A stretch of 64,000 nucleotides of DNA from Ruegeria haliotis (GTDB lineage Bacteria; Pseudomonadota; Alphaproteobacteria; Rhodobacterales; Rhodobacteraceae). Under the pieces are notes generated by a model. It had not been told where the DNA came from. It was given only the letters and a program-made list of their open reading frames with translations, and did no database searches. The position numbers and the translations under genes were made by a program. Shown here one piece after another: positions 1 through 9,279 of this stretch (positions are counted from its first letter, which is position 1; each line of letters opens with the position of its first letter). The DNA lies in NCBI RefSeq assembly GCF_013377785.1, contig NZ_JABXWT010000001.1, positions 921,533 to 985,532 on the forward strand, read 5' to 3'.

Positions 1-37
1 AGCTCTGACAGGGTTTCAGCTGTAATCTTCTGCTGAC

Positions 38-586
38 CTATTTCTGAGGCAGCGGGCCGATCATCATAATCATCTGACGACCTTCCATCTTCGGCATGTT
101 CTCGACCTTGCCGATTTCCTTGGTGTCCTCGGCCACACGTTCCAGAAGTTCGCGCCCAAGATTTTGGTGCGCCATTTCACGGCCACGGAAGCGCAGGGTG
201 ACTTTGACCTTGTCGCCGTTTTCCAGAAACTTAAACACGTTGCGCATTTTCACATCATAATCATGTGTATCGGTGTTGGGTCGAAACTTGACCTCTTTCA
301 CCTCAATGATTTTCTGCTTCTTGCGCGCTTCGGCTTCGCGCTTTTGCGTCTCGTATTTGAACTTTCCAAAGTCCATGATCTTGCAGACCGGGGGGGTCGC
401 GTTGGGCGAAATCTCGACCAGATCAAGGCCGACATCAGCGGCAAGTTGCATGGCTTTGGCGGGATGAACCACCCCGACATTTTCACCTTCAGCGCCAATC
501 AGGCGAATTTCGGGGGCACGGATTTTGTCATTGACGCGCGGTCCAGTGTCTCTCTGCGGCGGCGCGTTGTGAGGTCTGCGAGCTAT
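38..586 (-). CDS. infC: Translation initiation factor IF-3, probable AUA start
   Basis: IF-3 binds the 30S subunit, blocks premature 50S joining and proofreads the start codon. The 182-residue product has the usual N-domain opening ([23 protein letters not shown]), a lysine-rich linker ([16 protein letters not shown]) and the C-domain ending in [16 protein letters not shown]. No ATG fits the N-terminus. The family N-terminus [10 protein letters not shown] is preceded by an ATA codon (584-586), with AAAGGA eight bases upstream. The only other in-frame start is a TTG eleven codons further up, without a good ribosome site. A rare start would match autoregulation of infC in E. coli (AUU). Function is certain; the start is inferred. 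Confidence 0.93.
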   Translation of the reverse strand: MARRPHNAPPQRDTGPRVNDKIRAPEIRLIGAEGENVGVVHPAKAMQLAADVGLDLVEISPNATPPVCKIMDFGKFKYETQKREAEARKKQKIIEVKEVKFRPNTDTHDYDVKMRNVFKFLENGDKVKVTLRFRGREMAHQNLGRELLERVAEDTKEIGKVENMPKMEGRQMIMMIGPLPQK

Positions 587-744
587 GGGTTCATTCCTTT
601 GATGATTGCAGAATTTCAAGCCCGGAATTTAAACCGGTGCGCAGTGTGATTCAAGCAGCATAAGTGCCGGGAAACACGAAAATCCCGTAATTCATGGCGG
701 GAAGGGGCTGGCCGCGAAGGTAATCTTGCGGCCAGTGGTGGAAA

Positions 745-1578
745 TCAGCCGACAAATGCCTTTTCGATCACGAATTCCTTGGGGTCCGAATTGGCACCTT
801 CACGCAAATCGAACTCTTCGAGAATTTTCTTGATGTCCAGGTTGAATGCAAGCGAACCACAGACCATTGCACGATCGGTTTCCGGCTTGATGCCGCCTTC
901 GATACCCAAATCGGCAAAGACAGTGCCGTCCTTCAACAGGTTGGTGATACGGCCCATCTTGGGGCTGTCTTCGCGCGTGGTGGTCGGGTAATAGCGGATC
1001 TTGTCGGCAAAGCCTTCGCCCATCAGCTCGGCCAGCATTTCGTCCTGCTTGATGCTCTCGATCAGTTGACGACCATATTCCAGCTCAGCCACTTCGCGAC
1101 AGGTGTGAGTGATGATGACTTCGTCATAATCCTCGTAGGTCTGCGGCTCGCGCAGAAGTGAGGCAAATGGGGCAAAGCCGGTGCCAGTGGCAAAGAACCA
1201 TAGGCGTTTGCCGGGCAGCAGAGCGTCGTGTACCAGCGTGCCGACTGGTTTGGGCCGCAGGATGATCTGGTCGCCGGTTTTGATGTGCTGAAGCTTCGAG
1301 GTCAGTGGGCCGTCCTGCACCTTGATCGAGTAGAACTCCAGTTCTTCGTCCCATGAAGGCGACGCGATGGAATAGGCGCGCAACAGCGGCTTGCCGTTTT
1401 CGCCCAGCAGGCCGATCATTACAAACTCGCCCGAGCGGAAGCGCAGCGAGGCAGGGCGCGACACCTTGAACGAAAACAGGCTGTCGGTCCAATGCTTAAC
1501 ATCAGTCACGGTCTGGGCGTCCGGCAGGACAGGGGCCTTCACGGCGGTGGCTTCGGTCACGGGTTTCATCTCTGTCAT
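745..1578 (-). CDS. fpr: Ferredoxin/flavodoxin-NADP(+) reductase
   Basis: FAD enzyme that exchanges electrons between NADPH and ferredoxin or flavodoxin in the cytoplasm. The 277-residue protein shows the FAD-binding RAYSIASPS motif, the NADP-binding GTGFAPFASLLRE motif and the bacterial-type C-terminal tail AFVG. The start at 1578 (MTEMKPVTE) was chosen because related proteins begin near here. An ATG at 1608 would add ten residues but has GGAG directly abutting it. It lies downstream of the sulfite-reduction operon, with a terminator between, so it is probably its own unit, although it could supply electrons to siroheme reductases. Confidence 0.92.
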   Translation of the reverse strand: MTEMKPVTEATAVKAPVLPDAQTVTDVKHWTDSLFSFKVSRPASLRFRSGEFVMIGLLGENGKPLLRAYSIASPSWDEELEFYSIKVQDGPLTSKLQHIKTGDQIILRPKPVGTLVHDALLPGKRLWFFATGTGFAPFASLLREPQTYEDYDEVIITHTCREVAELEYGRQLIESIKQDEMLAELMGEGFADKIRYYPTTTREDSPKMGRITNLLKDGTVFADLGIEGGIKPETDRAMVCGSLAFNLDIKKILEEFDLREGANSDPKEFVIEKAFVG

Positions 1579-1635
1579 CGTTTCACTGCCGGTCTGGTAA
1601 ACCGACATCTCCGTTTAAGCTTTGATTCAGGTCAT

Positions 1636-1662
1636 GAAAAGGGGGGCGCATTGCCCCCTTTA
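1636..1662 (-). terminator. Rho-independent terminator of the cys operon
   Basis: A G/C stem (ggggg pairing with ccccc, flanked by a/t pairs) is followed on the minus strand by TTTTC. It lies 25 bases past the DUF934 stop and separates this operon from fpr. Confidence 0.7.
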
Positions 1663-1687
1663 GTGTAACAAGCTGGCGATTGGCGGA

Positions 1688-2095
1688 TTAACCGCGCAGG
1701 CGGGCCTGGTAGTTGTTGTCTTGCCAGTTGGCACGGGCCAACCACTGTTTTTCAGGTTGCCGAGCGGCCAGAGCGTGATCGATTTCGACCTCGTCAAAAC
1801 CGCTGCGGCGCGCCATGGCGTACTGGTCTGCCAGAACGTGACCCTTGGCCCGCAGCCGCCCGGTATACCCCTTAAGGCGCAGGGTGCGCGCAATGGTAAA
1901 GCCGCGGCCGTCCGCAAAAGACGGAAAATCGACCCGCACAAGCTGAGCGCTGCCCAACCGGTCGTAAAGCTCATCCGGGTCGGTGTCCGAATTGACATCC
2001 AGCGCGACCACATCATTTGCGGCATCGTCCAGTGTGACAAAGCCGTCGGTCCAGTCATCGGGCGAAAAGCCCTCATCGGTTACAATTACATTCAT
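1688..2095 (-). CDS. DUF934 protein of the sulfate-assimilation operon
   Basis: A 135-residue DUF934 protein. These are small conserved proteins nearly always encoded beside sulfite reductase and APS/PAPS reductase, often annotated as oxidoreductases without biochemical proof. The start overlaps the cysH stop by four bases (ATGA), so translation is probably coupled. Conserved-looking features are VDFPSFADGRGFT, RLKGYTGRLRAKGHVLADQ and an acidic segment before it. No cofactor motif is visible. A helper role in sulfite or siroheme reduction is inferred from context only. Confidence 0.85.
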   Translation of the reverse strand: MNVIVTDEGFSPDDWTDGFVTLDDAANDVVALDVNSDTDPDELYDRLGSAQLVRVDFPSFADGRGFTIARTLRLKGYTGRLRAKGHVLADQYAMARRSGFDEVEIDHALAARQPEKQWLARANWQDNNYQARLRG

Positions 2096-2853
2096 TGCTT
2101 CTCTCCAACACGCACCATCTTGCCGTCAACAAAATGGATGCCGCATTCTTCCTTGTTCTGGTCGCGCCAGCGTCCGGCGCGGGGGTCTTCGCCCTCTTTG
2201 ACCGGCGAGGTGCAAGGCGCACAGCCGATCGAAGGGTATCCTTTGGCCACCAACGGATGCCGGGGCAGGTTGTTTTCGTCCATATAGGCGCGCACATCTT
2301 CGGGCGCCCAATGGGCCAGCGGGTTGACCTTGATGCGACCGGTGCCGTCTTCGACCTCAAAGAAATCAAGAGCCGCGCGCGTGCCTGCCTGAAACCGTTT
2401 GCGCCCTGTGATCCAACCGCAATAGCCGGAAAGTGCCATTTGCAGTGGGAATGTCTTGCGCAGATTACAGCACGCATCCATGTCATTCAGGCGCAAAGCT
2501 CCATATGGGTCTTCGCGCTGCAAGTCCTCATCGTCCGCGCGAATGATACGGACGTTTTGCAACCCCAACCGTTCGCTCACCTCATGCTGGTACTCCAGCG
2601 TTTCGGTAAACAGCATTTGCGTGTCGATGAACAACACCGGCGTCATCTTGTCGACCACTGCCATCATATGCAGCAACACCACGGATTCCGCGCCAAAGCT
2701 TGAGACCAGAGCAAGCTCATCGATCTCTTCAATCGCACCATGCATCACGTCGTGCGCGCTGTGATGGCGGAACCGGGCGTTCAGCGCCTCGACCCTTTCG
2801 GTCAGTTCGCTTCTGTCATTACCCAGTTCCGTCTGAATCAGGTCAAGCGGCAT
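2092..2853 (-). CDS. cysH: Assimilatory adenylylsulfate (APS) reductase, iron-sulfur type
   Basis: Reduces activated sulfate to sulfite in the cytoplasm. The 253-residue protein has the P-loop-like SSFGAESVVLLHM segment, a Cys-Cys pair (DACCNLRK) and a Cys-x2-Cys pair (GCAPCTSP). Together these ligate the [4Fe-4S] cluster of APS-using enzymes and are absent in classical PAPS-only CysH. The catalytic C-terminal ECGIHF is present. The start at 2853 overlaps the nirA stop by 11 bases. An open frame continues upstream but is antisense-like extension inside nirA. Thioredoxin is the expected reductant. Confidence 0.94.
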   Translation of the reverse strand: MPLDLIQTELGNDRSELTERVEALNARFRHHSAHDVMHGAIEEIDELALVSSFGAESVVLLHMMAVVDKMTPVLFIDTQMLFTETLEYQHEVSERLGLQNVRIIRADDEDLQREDPYGALRLNDMDACCNLRKTFPLQMALSGYCGWITGRKRFQAGTRAALDFFEVEDGTGRIKVNPLAHWAPEDVRAYMDENNLPRHPLVAKGYPSIGCAPCTSPVKEGEDPRAGRWRDQNKEECGIHFVDGKMVRVGEKQ

Positions 2854-4507
2854 TAGCCCGCGCCTCGGGGTAGAGAGCGGCCTTGAACGGTGCCATGCCA
2901 ACCCGGCGATAGGTTTGCAGGAAGGTTTCTTCTGCGCCTTCCCTTTGGTCCAGATAGGTGTCGACAATGCGTTCGACGGCGGGAACGATCTCGTCATAGG
3001 CAAAGCCCGGACCAGTTCGGTCGCCGATTGTGGCAGTTTCAGTCGCGTCACCACCCAGGGTGATCTGATAGTTTTCGACGCCTGCACGATCCAAACCCAA
3101 GATGCCGATATGGCCAACATGGTGGTGCCCACAGGCGTTGATGCAGCCTGAAATCTTGATCTTCAGGTGACCGATATCATGCTCCAGCTTCATGTCTTCA
3201 AACCGAGTGGCGATTTCCTGAGCCACCGGGATCGAACGTGCCGTTGCCAGCGCGCAGTAGTCCATGCCGGGGCAGGCGATGATGTCGCTGATCAGGCCGA
3301 TATTTGCGGTGGCCAGTTCATGTTCTTTCAGCTTGGCGTGGATCGCGGGCAGGTCCGACTTGTGGACATGCGGCAGGATCACGTTCTGCTCATGGCTAAT
3401 GCGCAACTCGTCATAAGCGAACTCCTCGGCCAGATCGGCCATCACGCGCATCTGTTCGGCTGTCGCATCACCCGGTGTCGCGCCATGTTTTTTGATCGAG
3501 ATCGTGACAATGGCATGATCTGCGTTCTTATGCGGCGCGATGTTGGTGTCGACCCACGACCGAAAAACCGGATCGTTGGTGTAGGTGGACTCAAAGGATG
3601 CAACCGAACCCTCACGGAAGGTTGGCGGCGCAAAGTGGCCCTTGATTTCTTCCAGCAGGTTCATGTCCGCGCCTTTGAACTGCGGGCGAACCTGAAGGAA
3701 GCGCTCGTTGACCTTGGCGCGAATGGTGTCGATGCCGTTTTCGTGCACGGTGATCTTGATGCGCGCCTTGTACTTGTTGTCACGGCGGCCGATCTGGTTC
3801 CACACGGAAACGGTGGCCTCCAGGTAGGCCAACAGATCGTCAAAGGCGACGAATTCGGACAGTTCCTTGCCGATCATCGGTGTACGGCCCAGACCGCCAC
3901 CGACGATGACACGAGCACCCAGAACACCGTCACGCTCGACCAGTTGCAGGCCGATGTCATGCGCCTTGATCACGGCGCGGTCGTTCTCGGCGCCGGTGAT
4001 GGCGATCTTGAACTTGCGCGGCATGAACTGGAATTCAGGGTGGTCGGTGGACCACTGGCGCAGCAGTTCGGCATAGGGGCGCGGATCAGCGACCTCATCC
4101 GCGGCGGCACCGGCGAAATGGTCGGCGGTCACGTTGCGGATGGTGTTGCCCGAGGTCTGAATGGCGTGCATCCCAACCTCGGCCAGCGCGTCCAGCATGT
4201 CGGGTACATCGCTTAGTTTCGGCCAGTTGTACTGAATATTCTGACGGGTGGTGAAATGGCCATAGCCCTTGTCCCACTTTTCGGCCAACAGGGCCAGTTG
4301 GCGCATCTGCGCGCTGTTCAGCGTGCCATAGGGAATAGCAACCCGCAGCATGTAGGCGTGCAGTTGCAGATACAGACCGTTCATCAGGCGCAGGGGCTTG
4401 AATTCATCTTCGGTCAGCGAACCGTCAATGCGGCGTTCGACCTGGGCGCGGAACTGCGCGTTGCGCTCTGCCAGAAATTCGTGATCAAACTCGGAGTAGC
4501 GATACAT
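2843..4507 (-). CDS. Siroheme [4Fe-4S] sulfite/nitrite reductase
   Basis: Six-electron reductase of the NirA/CysI family, 554 residues. Two ferredoxin-like half-domains are each followed by a siroheme/4Fe-4S domain. The cluster ligands are visible as CPGMDYC and CINAC followed by GHHHVGHIG. Siroheme-binding basic residues occur in the TTRQNIQYNWP segment. Genes for siroheme synthesis (cobA) and APS reductase flank it, so sulfite is the likely substrate. Nitrite cannot be excluded by sequence alone. It is the third gene of a five-gene minus-strand operon. Confidence 0.93.
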   Translation of the reverse strand: MYRYSEFDHEFLAERNAQFRAQVERRIDGSLTEDEFKPLRLMNGLYLQLHAYMLRVAIPYGTLNSAQMRQLALLAEKWDKGYGHFTTRQNIQYNWPKLSDVPDMLDALAEVGMHAIQTSGNTIRNVTADHFAGAAADEVADPRPYAELLRQWSTDHPEFQFMPRKFKIAITGAENDRAVIKAHDIGLQLVERDGVLGARVIVGGGLGRTPMIGKELSEFVAFDDLLAYLEATVSVWNQIGRRDNKYKARIKITVHENGIDTIRAKVNERFLQVRPQFKGADMNLLEEIKGHFAPPTFREGSVASFESTYTNDPVFRSWVDTNIAPHKNADHAIVTISIKKHGATPGDATAEQMRVMADLAEEFAYDELRISHEQNVILPHVHKSDLPAIHAKLKEHELATANIGLISDIIACPGMDYCALATARSIPVAQEIATRFEDMKLEHDIGHLKIKISGCINACGHHHVGHIGILGLDRAGVENYQITLGGDATETATIGDRTGPGFAYDEIVPAVERIVDTYLDQREGAEETFLQTYRRVGMAPFKAALYPEARANAA

Positions 4508-4572
4508 GTCTAGCTGTCCTTAATTGCAGCCCCGGACCCGGGGCCTTGTAGGGGAGAGAGGTGGGCCGGAAG

Positions 4573-4890
4573 TCAGGCCCGGGGCTGCGGGGAAGTTTCC
4601 TGTTTGCCGTGGGCATAGTTGGACGGACCAGTCCGGCGGAAGTCTTCCCGAAAATGGGTGGGCTCGGGACCGTTTTCGCCAGCTATGGCATCGGCCAGAT
4701 AGGCCCCCACGATCTTGCTTGCCTGACGCGCGGCATCCAGCAGGCGAACCTGAGCATGCGCCTCGTCAGTGATCAGTTCAGCCTCGGACAGATCACGCGA
4801 CCAGCGGTCGTCTTCGGTCAGGTAGATTACATCACCGTCCAGCAAATCGTTGGCGGTGACGATTTTTGGGGTAAAAGCGCGGGCCATCAA
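4573..4890 (-). CDS. DUF2849 protein
   Basis: A 105-residue conserved small protein of the DUF2849 family, typical of alphaproteobacterial cobA-nirA-cysH operons. It begins MMARAFTPKIVTANDLLDGD and ends in a basic, disordered-looking tail. The start overlaps the cobA stop. The location between siroheme synthase and sulfite reductase suggests an accessory role in cofactor delivery or enzyme maturation, but no motif proves it. The 65-base gap to nirA contains a GC-rich inverted repeat around ccccgga/gggg. Confidence 0.85.
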   Translation of the reverse strand: MMARAFTPKIVTANDLLDGDVIYLTEDDRWSRDLSEAELITDEAHAQVRLLDAARQASKIVGAYLADAIAGENGPEPTHFREDFRRTGPSNYAHGKQETSPQPRA

Positions 4891-5663
4891 GCGTGCTCCT
4901 TATTGAATTCGGTTACGGCCTGTGCCGCGTCGCGCGGTGCCAAGCCATAGAAAGTCAGGGCCGGGCCGTCCATTTCGGCGGTGGCCAGATCGGTGGGCAA
5001 CTGGTCCAGTGTGGTGGCCAGAATGCGTTGGTTCGGGCGCGAGGCATTCTCGACCAAGGTGACCGGCGTGGCGCGATCCGCGCCGTGCATGATCAGACGA
5101 CCTTGGATGAACCGGGCGGATTTCTTGCCCATGTAAATCGCGGCAACGGATCCAGCACGCGCCAAAGCGTTCCAGTCATGATCGGCAAAACCTTTCATGT
5201 CATGCCCAGTCAGGAACCGTACAGACGAATTGCGACCACGCCGGGTCAGGCTTTGACCAATCCCGGCAACCGCCGCAGACGCGGCAGTGATGCCCGGAAC
5301 GATCTGCCACGAGATGCCAGCGGCTTGCACGGCTTCGATTTCTTCGTCGAGACGGCCAAAGACGGTTGGATCGCCTGATTTCAGGCGTACAATGCGGTGG
5401 CCTTTCAGCGCGTAATCGACCAGAAGTGCGTCGATATCGCTTTGCTTCCATGATGGGCCGAATCCGGCTTTGCCCACATCAACCAGTTTTGCCTGCTGTG
5501 CGGCCAGTGCCAGAACTTCGTCACTGATCAGCCGATCATGCAGTACAAGATCAGCCTGCTCAAAGGCGGCAAGCGCCTTGAGTGTCAGCAATTCCGGATC
5601 ACCAGGGCCAGCGCCGACAAAGTCGACATGTCCTGCGTCACCTGTTTTGTATGAATGCTGCAT
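4887..5663 (-). CDS. cobA: Uroporphyrinogen-III C-methyltransferase (siroheme branch)
   Basis: Transfers two methyl groups from SAM to uroporphyrinogen III, giving precorrin-2 for siroheme and cobalamin. The 258-residue protein has the family signature GAGPGDPELLTLKA near the N-terminus, the VPGITAASAAVAG motif and a YMGKKSA segment. It is the single-domain form: the CysG N-terminal dehydrogenase/ferrochelatase part is absent. The start (MQHSYKTGD) is the first ATG in agreement with the family; the longer open frame upstream overlaps the divergent regulator. First gene of the sulfite-reduction operon. Confidence 0.93.
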   Translation of the reverse strand: MQHSYKTGDAGHVDFVGAGPGDPELLTLKALAAFEQADLVLHDRLISDEVLALAAQQAKLVDVGKAGFGPSWKQSDIDALLVDYALKGHRIVRLKSGDPTVFGRLDEEIEAVQAAGISWQIVPGITAASAAVAGIGQSLTRRGRNSSVRFLTGHDMKGFADHDWNALARAGSVAAIYMGKKSARFIQGRLIMHGADRATPVTLVENASRPNQRILATTLDQLPTDLATAEMDGPALTFYGLAPRDAAQAVTEFNKEHA

Positions 5664-5807
5664 CAGATCGTCTCGAGTGTGGTTTGACTTGACCTCCAAT
5701 ATAGGAAATATTCCCACCAAAGCGCCATATTGCCGCGCAAATAAGGACGTATGTTCTAATGATGCAGCAGTTTGGAACGCAGGTTTCGAAACGAAAGGAA
5801 AATTGGA

Positions 5808-6287
5808 ATGTCGGTGCGGATAGACGACACGGATCGGAAAATTCTGGCCGAGCTGCAGCGGGATGCCAGTCAATCCCTGGATGAAATAGCAGCCCGTGTC
5901 GGCAGCTCCAAGACGCCGGTTTGGAATCGCATTCGCAAGTTGAAGGGGGCTGGGATCATCGGCCAGCAGACCGTTTTGTTGAATGCCGAAGCGCTCGGGT
6001 TCGAAGCCACATTCTTTGTACTGATCCGCACATCGGAACACGAGGCGGATTGGCAGCAAAAGTTCCTCAAGGCCTTGCGTGATCACCCTGAGGTGCAAGA
6101 GGCGCACCGGCTGGCAGGTGATATTGACTACATTCTTAAGGTGAGGGTCAAAAACGCCCGGGCCTATGACGTGTTCTATCAATCCCTGATTTCAGAGGTT
6201 CGGGTCCACAATGTAACGGCCCTGTTGTCGATGGAAGAGATCAAGTCCACGACGATGCTGCCGCTGAACGCGCTGGCTGAGGCGTGA
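5808..6287 (+). CDS. Lrp/AsnC family transcriptional regulator
   Basis: A 159-residue regulator with an N-terminal winged helix (DDTDRKILAELQRDASQSLDEIA, recognition helix near SSKTPVWNRIRKL) and a C-terminal RAM ligand-binding domain. It is preceded by AAAGGA seven bases before the ATG. It is divergent from cobA across a 144-base AT-rich spacer, so it probably controls the cobA-cysH operon and itself. The effector (sulfur amino acid or other) is not visible from sequence. Confidence 0.92.
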   Translation: MSVRIDDTDRKILAELQRDASQSLDEIAARVGSSKTPVWNRIRKLKGAGIIGQQTVLLNAEALGFEATFFVLIRTSEHEADWQQKFLKALRDHPEVQEAHRLAGDIDYILKVRVKNARAYDVFYQSLISEVRVHNVTALLSMEEIKSTTMLPLNALAEA

Positions 6288-6316
6288 CACGACAGGGGGC
6301 GTTTGGTCGTCAGACG

Positions 6317-7498
6317 TCAGACGTGCACCAGTAGCCGTGTAAGGCCATGGAAATGGTAGCTGTTTGAATACTCGGGCTGTTCTGCCAATCGCAGGTTGGG
6401 GCATCTGTCAAACAGGATGGGCAGGGCAATGCGCATTTCCAATCTGGCGAGCGGTGCGCCGACACAGAAGTGCAGACCTCCACCAAAACTGGTGTTGGTC
6501 TGGATCGGACGCGCCGGATCAAACCTGTTCGGATTGGGCCAGATCCCCGGGTCACGGTTTGCCGCGCCCAGCAACAGCGCCACCTGATCCCCGCGTTTGA
6601 AAGTGTGCCCGAAGACTTCAACGTCTTCATATGCATAACGTGTGAACATGTGCAGAGGTGGATCATAGCGCAGGACCTCTTCGACGGTCCCGTCGAGGAC
6701 CTCGGGGGCGAATGCCGGAGCGGTCGTGTCGGACTGTAACAGCGTTTTCACACCGTTCCCGAGGGAATGCACTGTCGCTTCATGCCCCGCGTTCAACAAT
6801 AATACGCAGGTGGCGATCAATTCGTCACGGGACAACTTCTCACCTTCTTCTTCGGCGGCGATCAGCCGCGTGATCAGGTCATCGCGAGGGGCACTGCGCC
6901 GTTTTCCGATATAGTCGTCAAGAAATTCTGTAAATTCCTGTGCAGATTGGGCGGCTGTATCTTCGGTCTCGCGCGTTCGGCTGGCTTGATACATCGCGAC
7001 CATGTCATGGGACCACCGCAGCAGGTGCGGTGCCATATCCTCGGGGACACCCAGAAGACGGCAGACCGTGATGACGGGAACTTGCGTGCAATAGGCATCA
7101 AGCAGGTCGAATGGCTCTTCGGGGAACGCGTCAATCAAATCGTGGCACAGCGTTTCGATTGACGGGGTAAGCGCTGCGATGGCCCGGGACGTAAAGGCGC
7201 GCATCACCAAAGCACGCAGGCGTGTGTGCCGGGGCGGCTCGGCTTCCAGCAGTGAATGCGCTTCGACCGCAAGCCATGGGGCCAGATGATCAGGGCCGGG
7301 GCGCGCCAGTTCTGGGGGAACTTCGCGGCCAAATCGCCGATCGCGAAACAGCGTCTGAACGGCCCTGTGACAGACCGCGGCGACCATGTCATAATCGCTC
7401 CAAAACACCAGATCGCCAGAGGCACGGGCCGTGTCGTAGAATGGATAGGGATTTTGTACGAAATTCGGCTCGGTCGGGGATTGGGACAGCGTCTTCAT
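6317..7498 (-). CDS. Cytochrome P450
   Basis: Heme-thiolate monooxygenase of 393 residues, soluble bacterial type. Visible elements: the RLRALVMRAFTSR segment, the I-helix oxygen-binding motif LLNAGHEATVH, the K-helix ExxR in EEVLRYDPP and the heme-Cys loop FGGGLHFCVGAPLAR. The start at 7498 (MKTLSQ) was preferred; in-frame ATGs at 7516 and upstream are possible. No ferredoxin or reductase gene is adjacent, so the redox partner is encoded elsewhere. The substrate is unknown. It is divergent from dctB. Confidence 0.92.
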   Translation of the reverse strand: MKTLSQSPTEPNFVQNPYPFYDTARASGDLVFWSDYDMVAAVCHRAVQTLFRDRRFGREVPPELARPGPDHLAPWLAVEAHSLLEAEPPRHTRLRALVMRAFTSRAIAALTPSIETLCHDLIDAFPEEPFDLLDAYCTQVPVITVCRLLGVPEDMAPHLLRWSHDMVAMYQASRTRETEDTAAQSAQEFTEFLDDYIGKRRSAPRDDLITRLIAAEEEGEKLSRDELIATCVLLLNAGHEATVHSLGNGVKTLLQSDTTAPAFAPEVLDGTVEEVLRYDPPLHMFTRYAYEDVEVFGHTFKRGDQVALLLGAANRDPGIWPNPNRFDPARPIQTNTSFGGGLHFCVGAPLARLEMRIALPILFDRCPNLRLAEQPEYSNSYHFHGLTRLLVHV

Positions 7499-7545
7499 GT
7501 GGCGCAGACTTGCCATGGCGCGCGCTGAATGCAAGACCCTATGTC

Positions 7546-9279
7546 ATGCAAAGGTTTTGGGTCATTGCCGGATTTCTGTGTGCCGTCGGACTGTTGTCGG
7601 CGTCCGTGTGGTCCTATGGCTACAATCAGGCGCTGTCCCAAGTTAGCGAAAAGGCCGAGGCCGATCTTGCATTGGCCGCTGACCGTCTGAGTACGCAGTT
7701 GCAGGTCTATCAGGAACTGGCCGTTCTAATGGCCGGACACCCCGTCTTGCGTGACCTCAAGGATCCGGCCAATCGTGCCACCGCACAAGCGCTGTTGCTG
7801 GAAGTTGCGGACAAGACTGCAGCAGTTGACGTTTTCTATGCGGATCGTACCGGACAAGTCCTGACTGCGGCGCATGATGTGGTTAATGGAAATGTACGCG
7901 GGCAGGCGGCGTTTGAGCGGGCGATGCACGGGGCATTGGGCAGCGCGCACGGAGTGTTGCCAAAACTGGGAAACAGGATTTTTTCCTACGCTGCACCTGA
8001 TTTCGATGCAGATGGTCGGGTCTCGGGTGCGTTGATGGTCATCGCCGATGTCGAGGATATAGAACAGACCTGGCGTGGCAGTACCGAGGCGGTGTTTTTC
8101 GTTGATAGCACGGGCCTGGTGTTCATTTCGAACCGGTCTGAGTTGTTGTTTTGGCAGCGGATCGCGGGGCAAGCAGGGTTGACGCCCCCGGATGCCAAAT
8201 CTGTAGAGTTTGCTTCTGGCCAACGGGGGCCGTTCGAACTTTGGCGTCTGGATTGGGGGCCGTATTTGCCACAACGGGCCTTGCATCTGACGCGCTATCT
8301 GCCTGTGATCGGGATGACCGGAGAGGTTTTGATGGATGTTGCCCCGGCCCGTCGATTGGCAGGACTTCAGGCTGCAACTGTTGCTGCGATCTGTCTGGCC
8401 TTTGGTGCACTTTTGTTTCTCGCGACTGAACGCCGCCGGACTTTGGCGCAAGCCAACACTATTCTGGAAAGTCGCGTGGCCAAACGAACCCGCGACTTGA
8501 CTGTAGCCAACACGGCTCTGCGGCGTGAAGTGGCCGAGCGGCAAGAGGCCGAAGCCGCCCTCAAGAGGGCGCAGGCGGATCTGGTTCAGGCCGGTAAATT
8601 AAGCGCGCTGGGACAGATGTCAGCGGGCATTAGCCACGAGCTGAACCAGCCGCTGATGGCGATCCGGCAATTTGCCGACAACGGATCGGCATTTATGACC
8701 CGGGGAGATCAGGTTAAGGCCGGGGAAAACCTGGGCCGGATTTCGGACTTGGCGGCGCGCATGGCTCGGATCATCAAGAACCTGCGGGCATTTGCACGAA
8801 ATGAAAGTGAGCCGATGGGACGGGTTGATCTGGCTCAGGTGCTGAATACCGCGGTGGAGCTGACCGAGGCACGCTTGCACGATGAGGATGTGACATTGGA
8901 TTGGGTACCACCCAATGATCCGGTATTCGTCTGGGGCGGCGAAGTGCGTCTGGTGCAGGTTTTCGTGAACCTCATCAACAACGCAGCGGACGCGATGGTG
9001 GACCTGCCACATCGCCGGATCTCGATCACGGTGAACAAGGGACCACGATTACGCGTGTCTGTGTGTGACACCGGCCCCGGCATCGAAGATCCGGATCGGG
9101 TGTTTGAACCGTTTTATTCAACCAAGAGCGTTGGGTCTTCTGAAGGGATGGGTTTGGGTCTGTCGATTTCTTACGGTTTGGTGCAGAGTTTCGGGGGCGA
9201 TATTCGCGGTGCCAACACGGCAGATGGGGCCGCGTTCACGGTGGAGCTCGAGCCGTGCGAAAAGGAACAAGCAGCATGA
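7546..9279 (+). CDS. dctB: DctB-type sensor histidine kinase
   Basis: Membrane sensor kinase of 577 residues. It has an N-terminal transmembrane helix (VIAGFLCAVGLLSASVW), a periplasmic double-PDC-like sensor region to about residue 280, a second helix (AATVAAICLAFGALLFL) and a coiled coil with repeated A/E/R. The HisKA box GISHELNQPL carries His364. The HATPase motifs are FVNLINNAADAM, DTGPGIEDPD and GMGLGLSI. The stop overlaps the dctD start (ATGA). With dctPQM downstream it probably senses a C4-dicarboxylate or related organic acid. The start is the ATG directly before the first membrane helix. Confidence 0.92.
   Translation: MQRFWVIAGFLCAVGLLSASVWSYGYNQALSQVSEKAEADLALAADRLSTQLQVYQELAVLMAGHPVLRDLKDPANRATAQALLLEVADKTAAVDVFYADRTGQVLTAAHDVVNGNVRGQAAFERAMHGALGSAHGVLPKLGNRIFSYAAPDFDADGRVSGALMVIADVEDIEQTWRGSTEAVFFVDSTGLVFISNRSELLFWQRIAGQAGLTPPDAKSVEFASGQRGPFELWRLDWGPYLPQRALHLTRYLPVIGMTGEVLMDVAPARRLAGLQAATVAAICLAFGALLFLATERRRTLAQANTILESRVAKRTRDLTVANTALRREVAERQEAEAALKRAQADLVQAGKLSALGQMSAGISHELNQPLMAIRQFADNGSAFMTRGDQVKAGENLGRISDLAARMARIIKNLRAFARNESEPMGRVDLAQVLNTAVELTEARLHDEDVTLDWVPPNDPVFVWGGEVRLVQVFVNLINNAADAMVDLPHRRISITVNKGPRLRVSVCDTGPGIEDPDRVFEPFYSTKSVGSSEGMGLGLSISYGLVQSFGGDIRGANTADGAAFTVELEPCEKEQAA

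Noticed and set aside
3167..4216. Long plus-strand open frame inside the sulfite reductase gene
   Set aside because: Antisense shadow of a clear reductase with all cluster ligands; the translation shows no family features.
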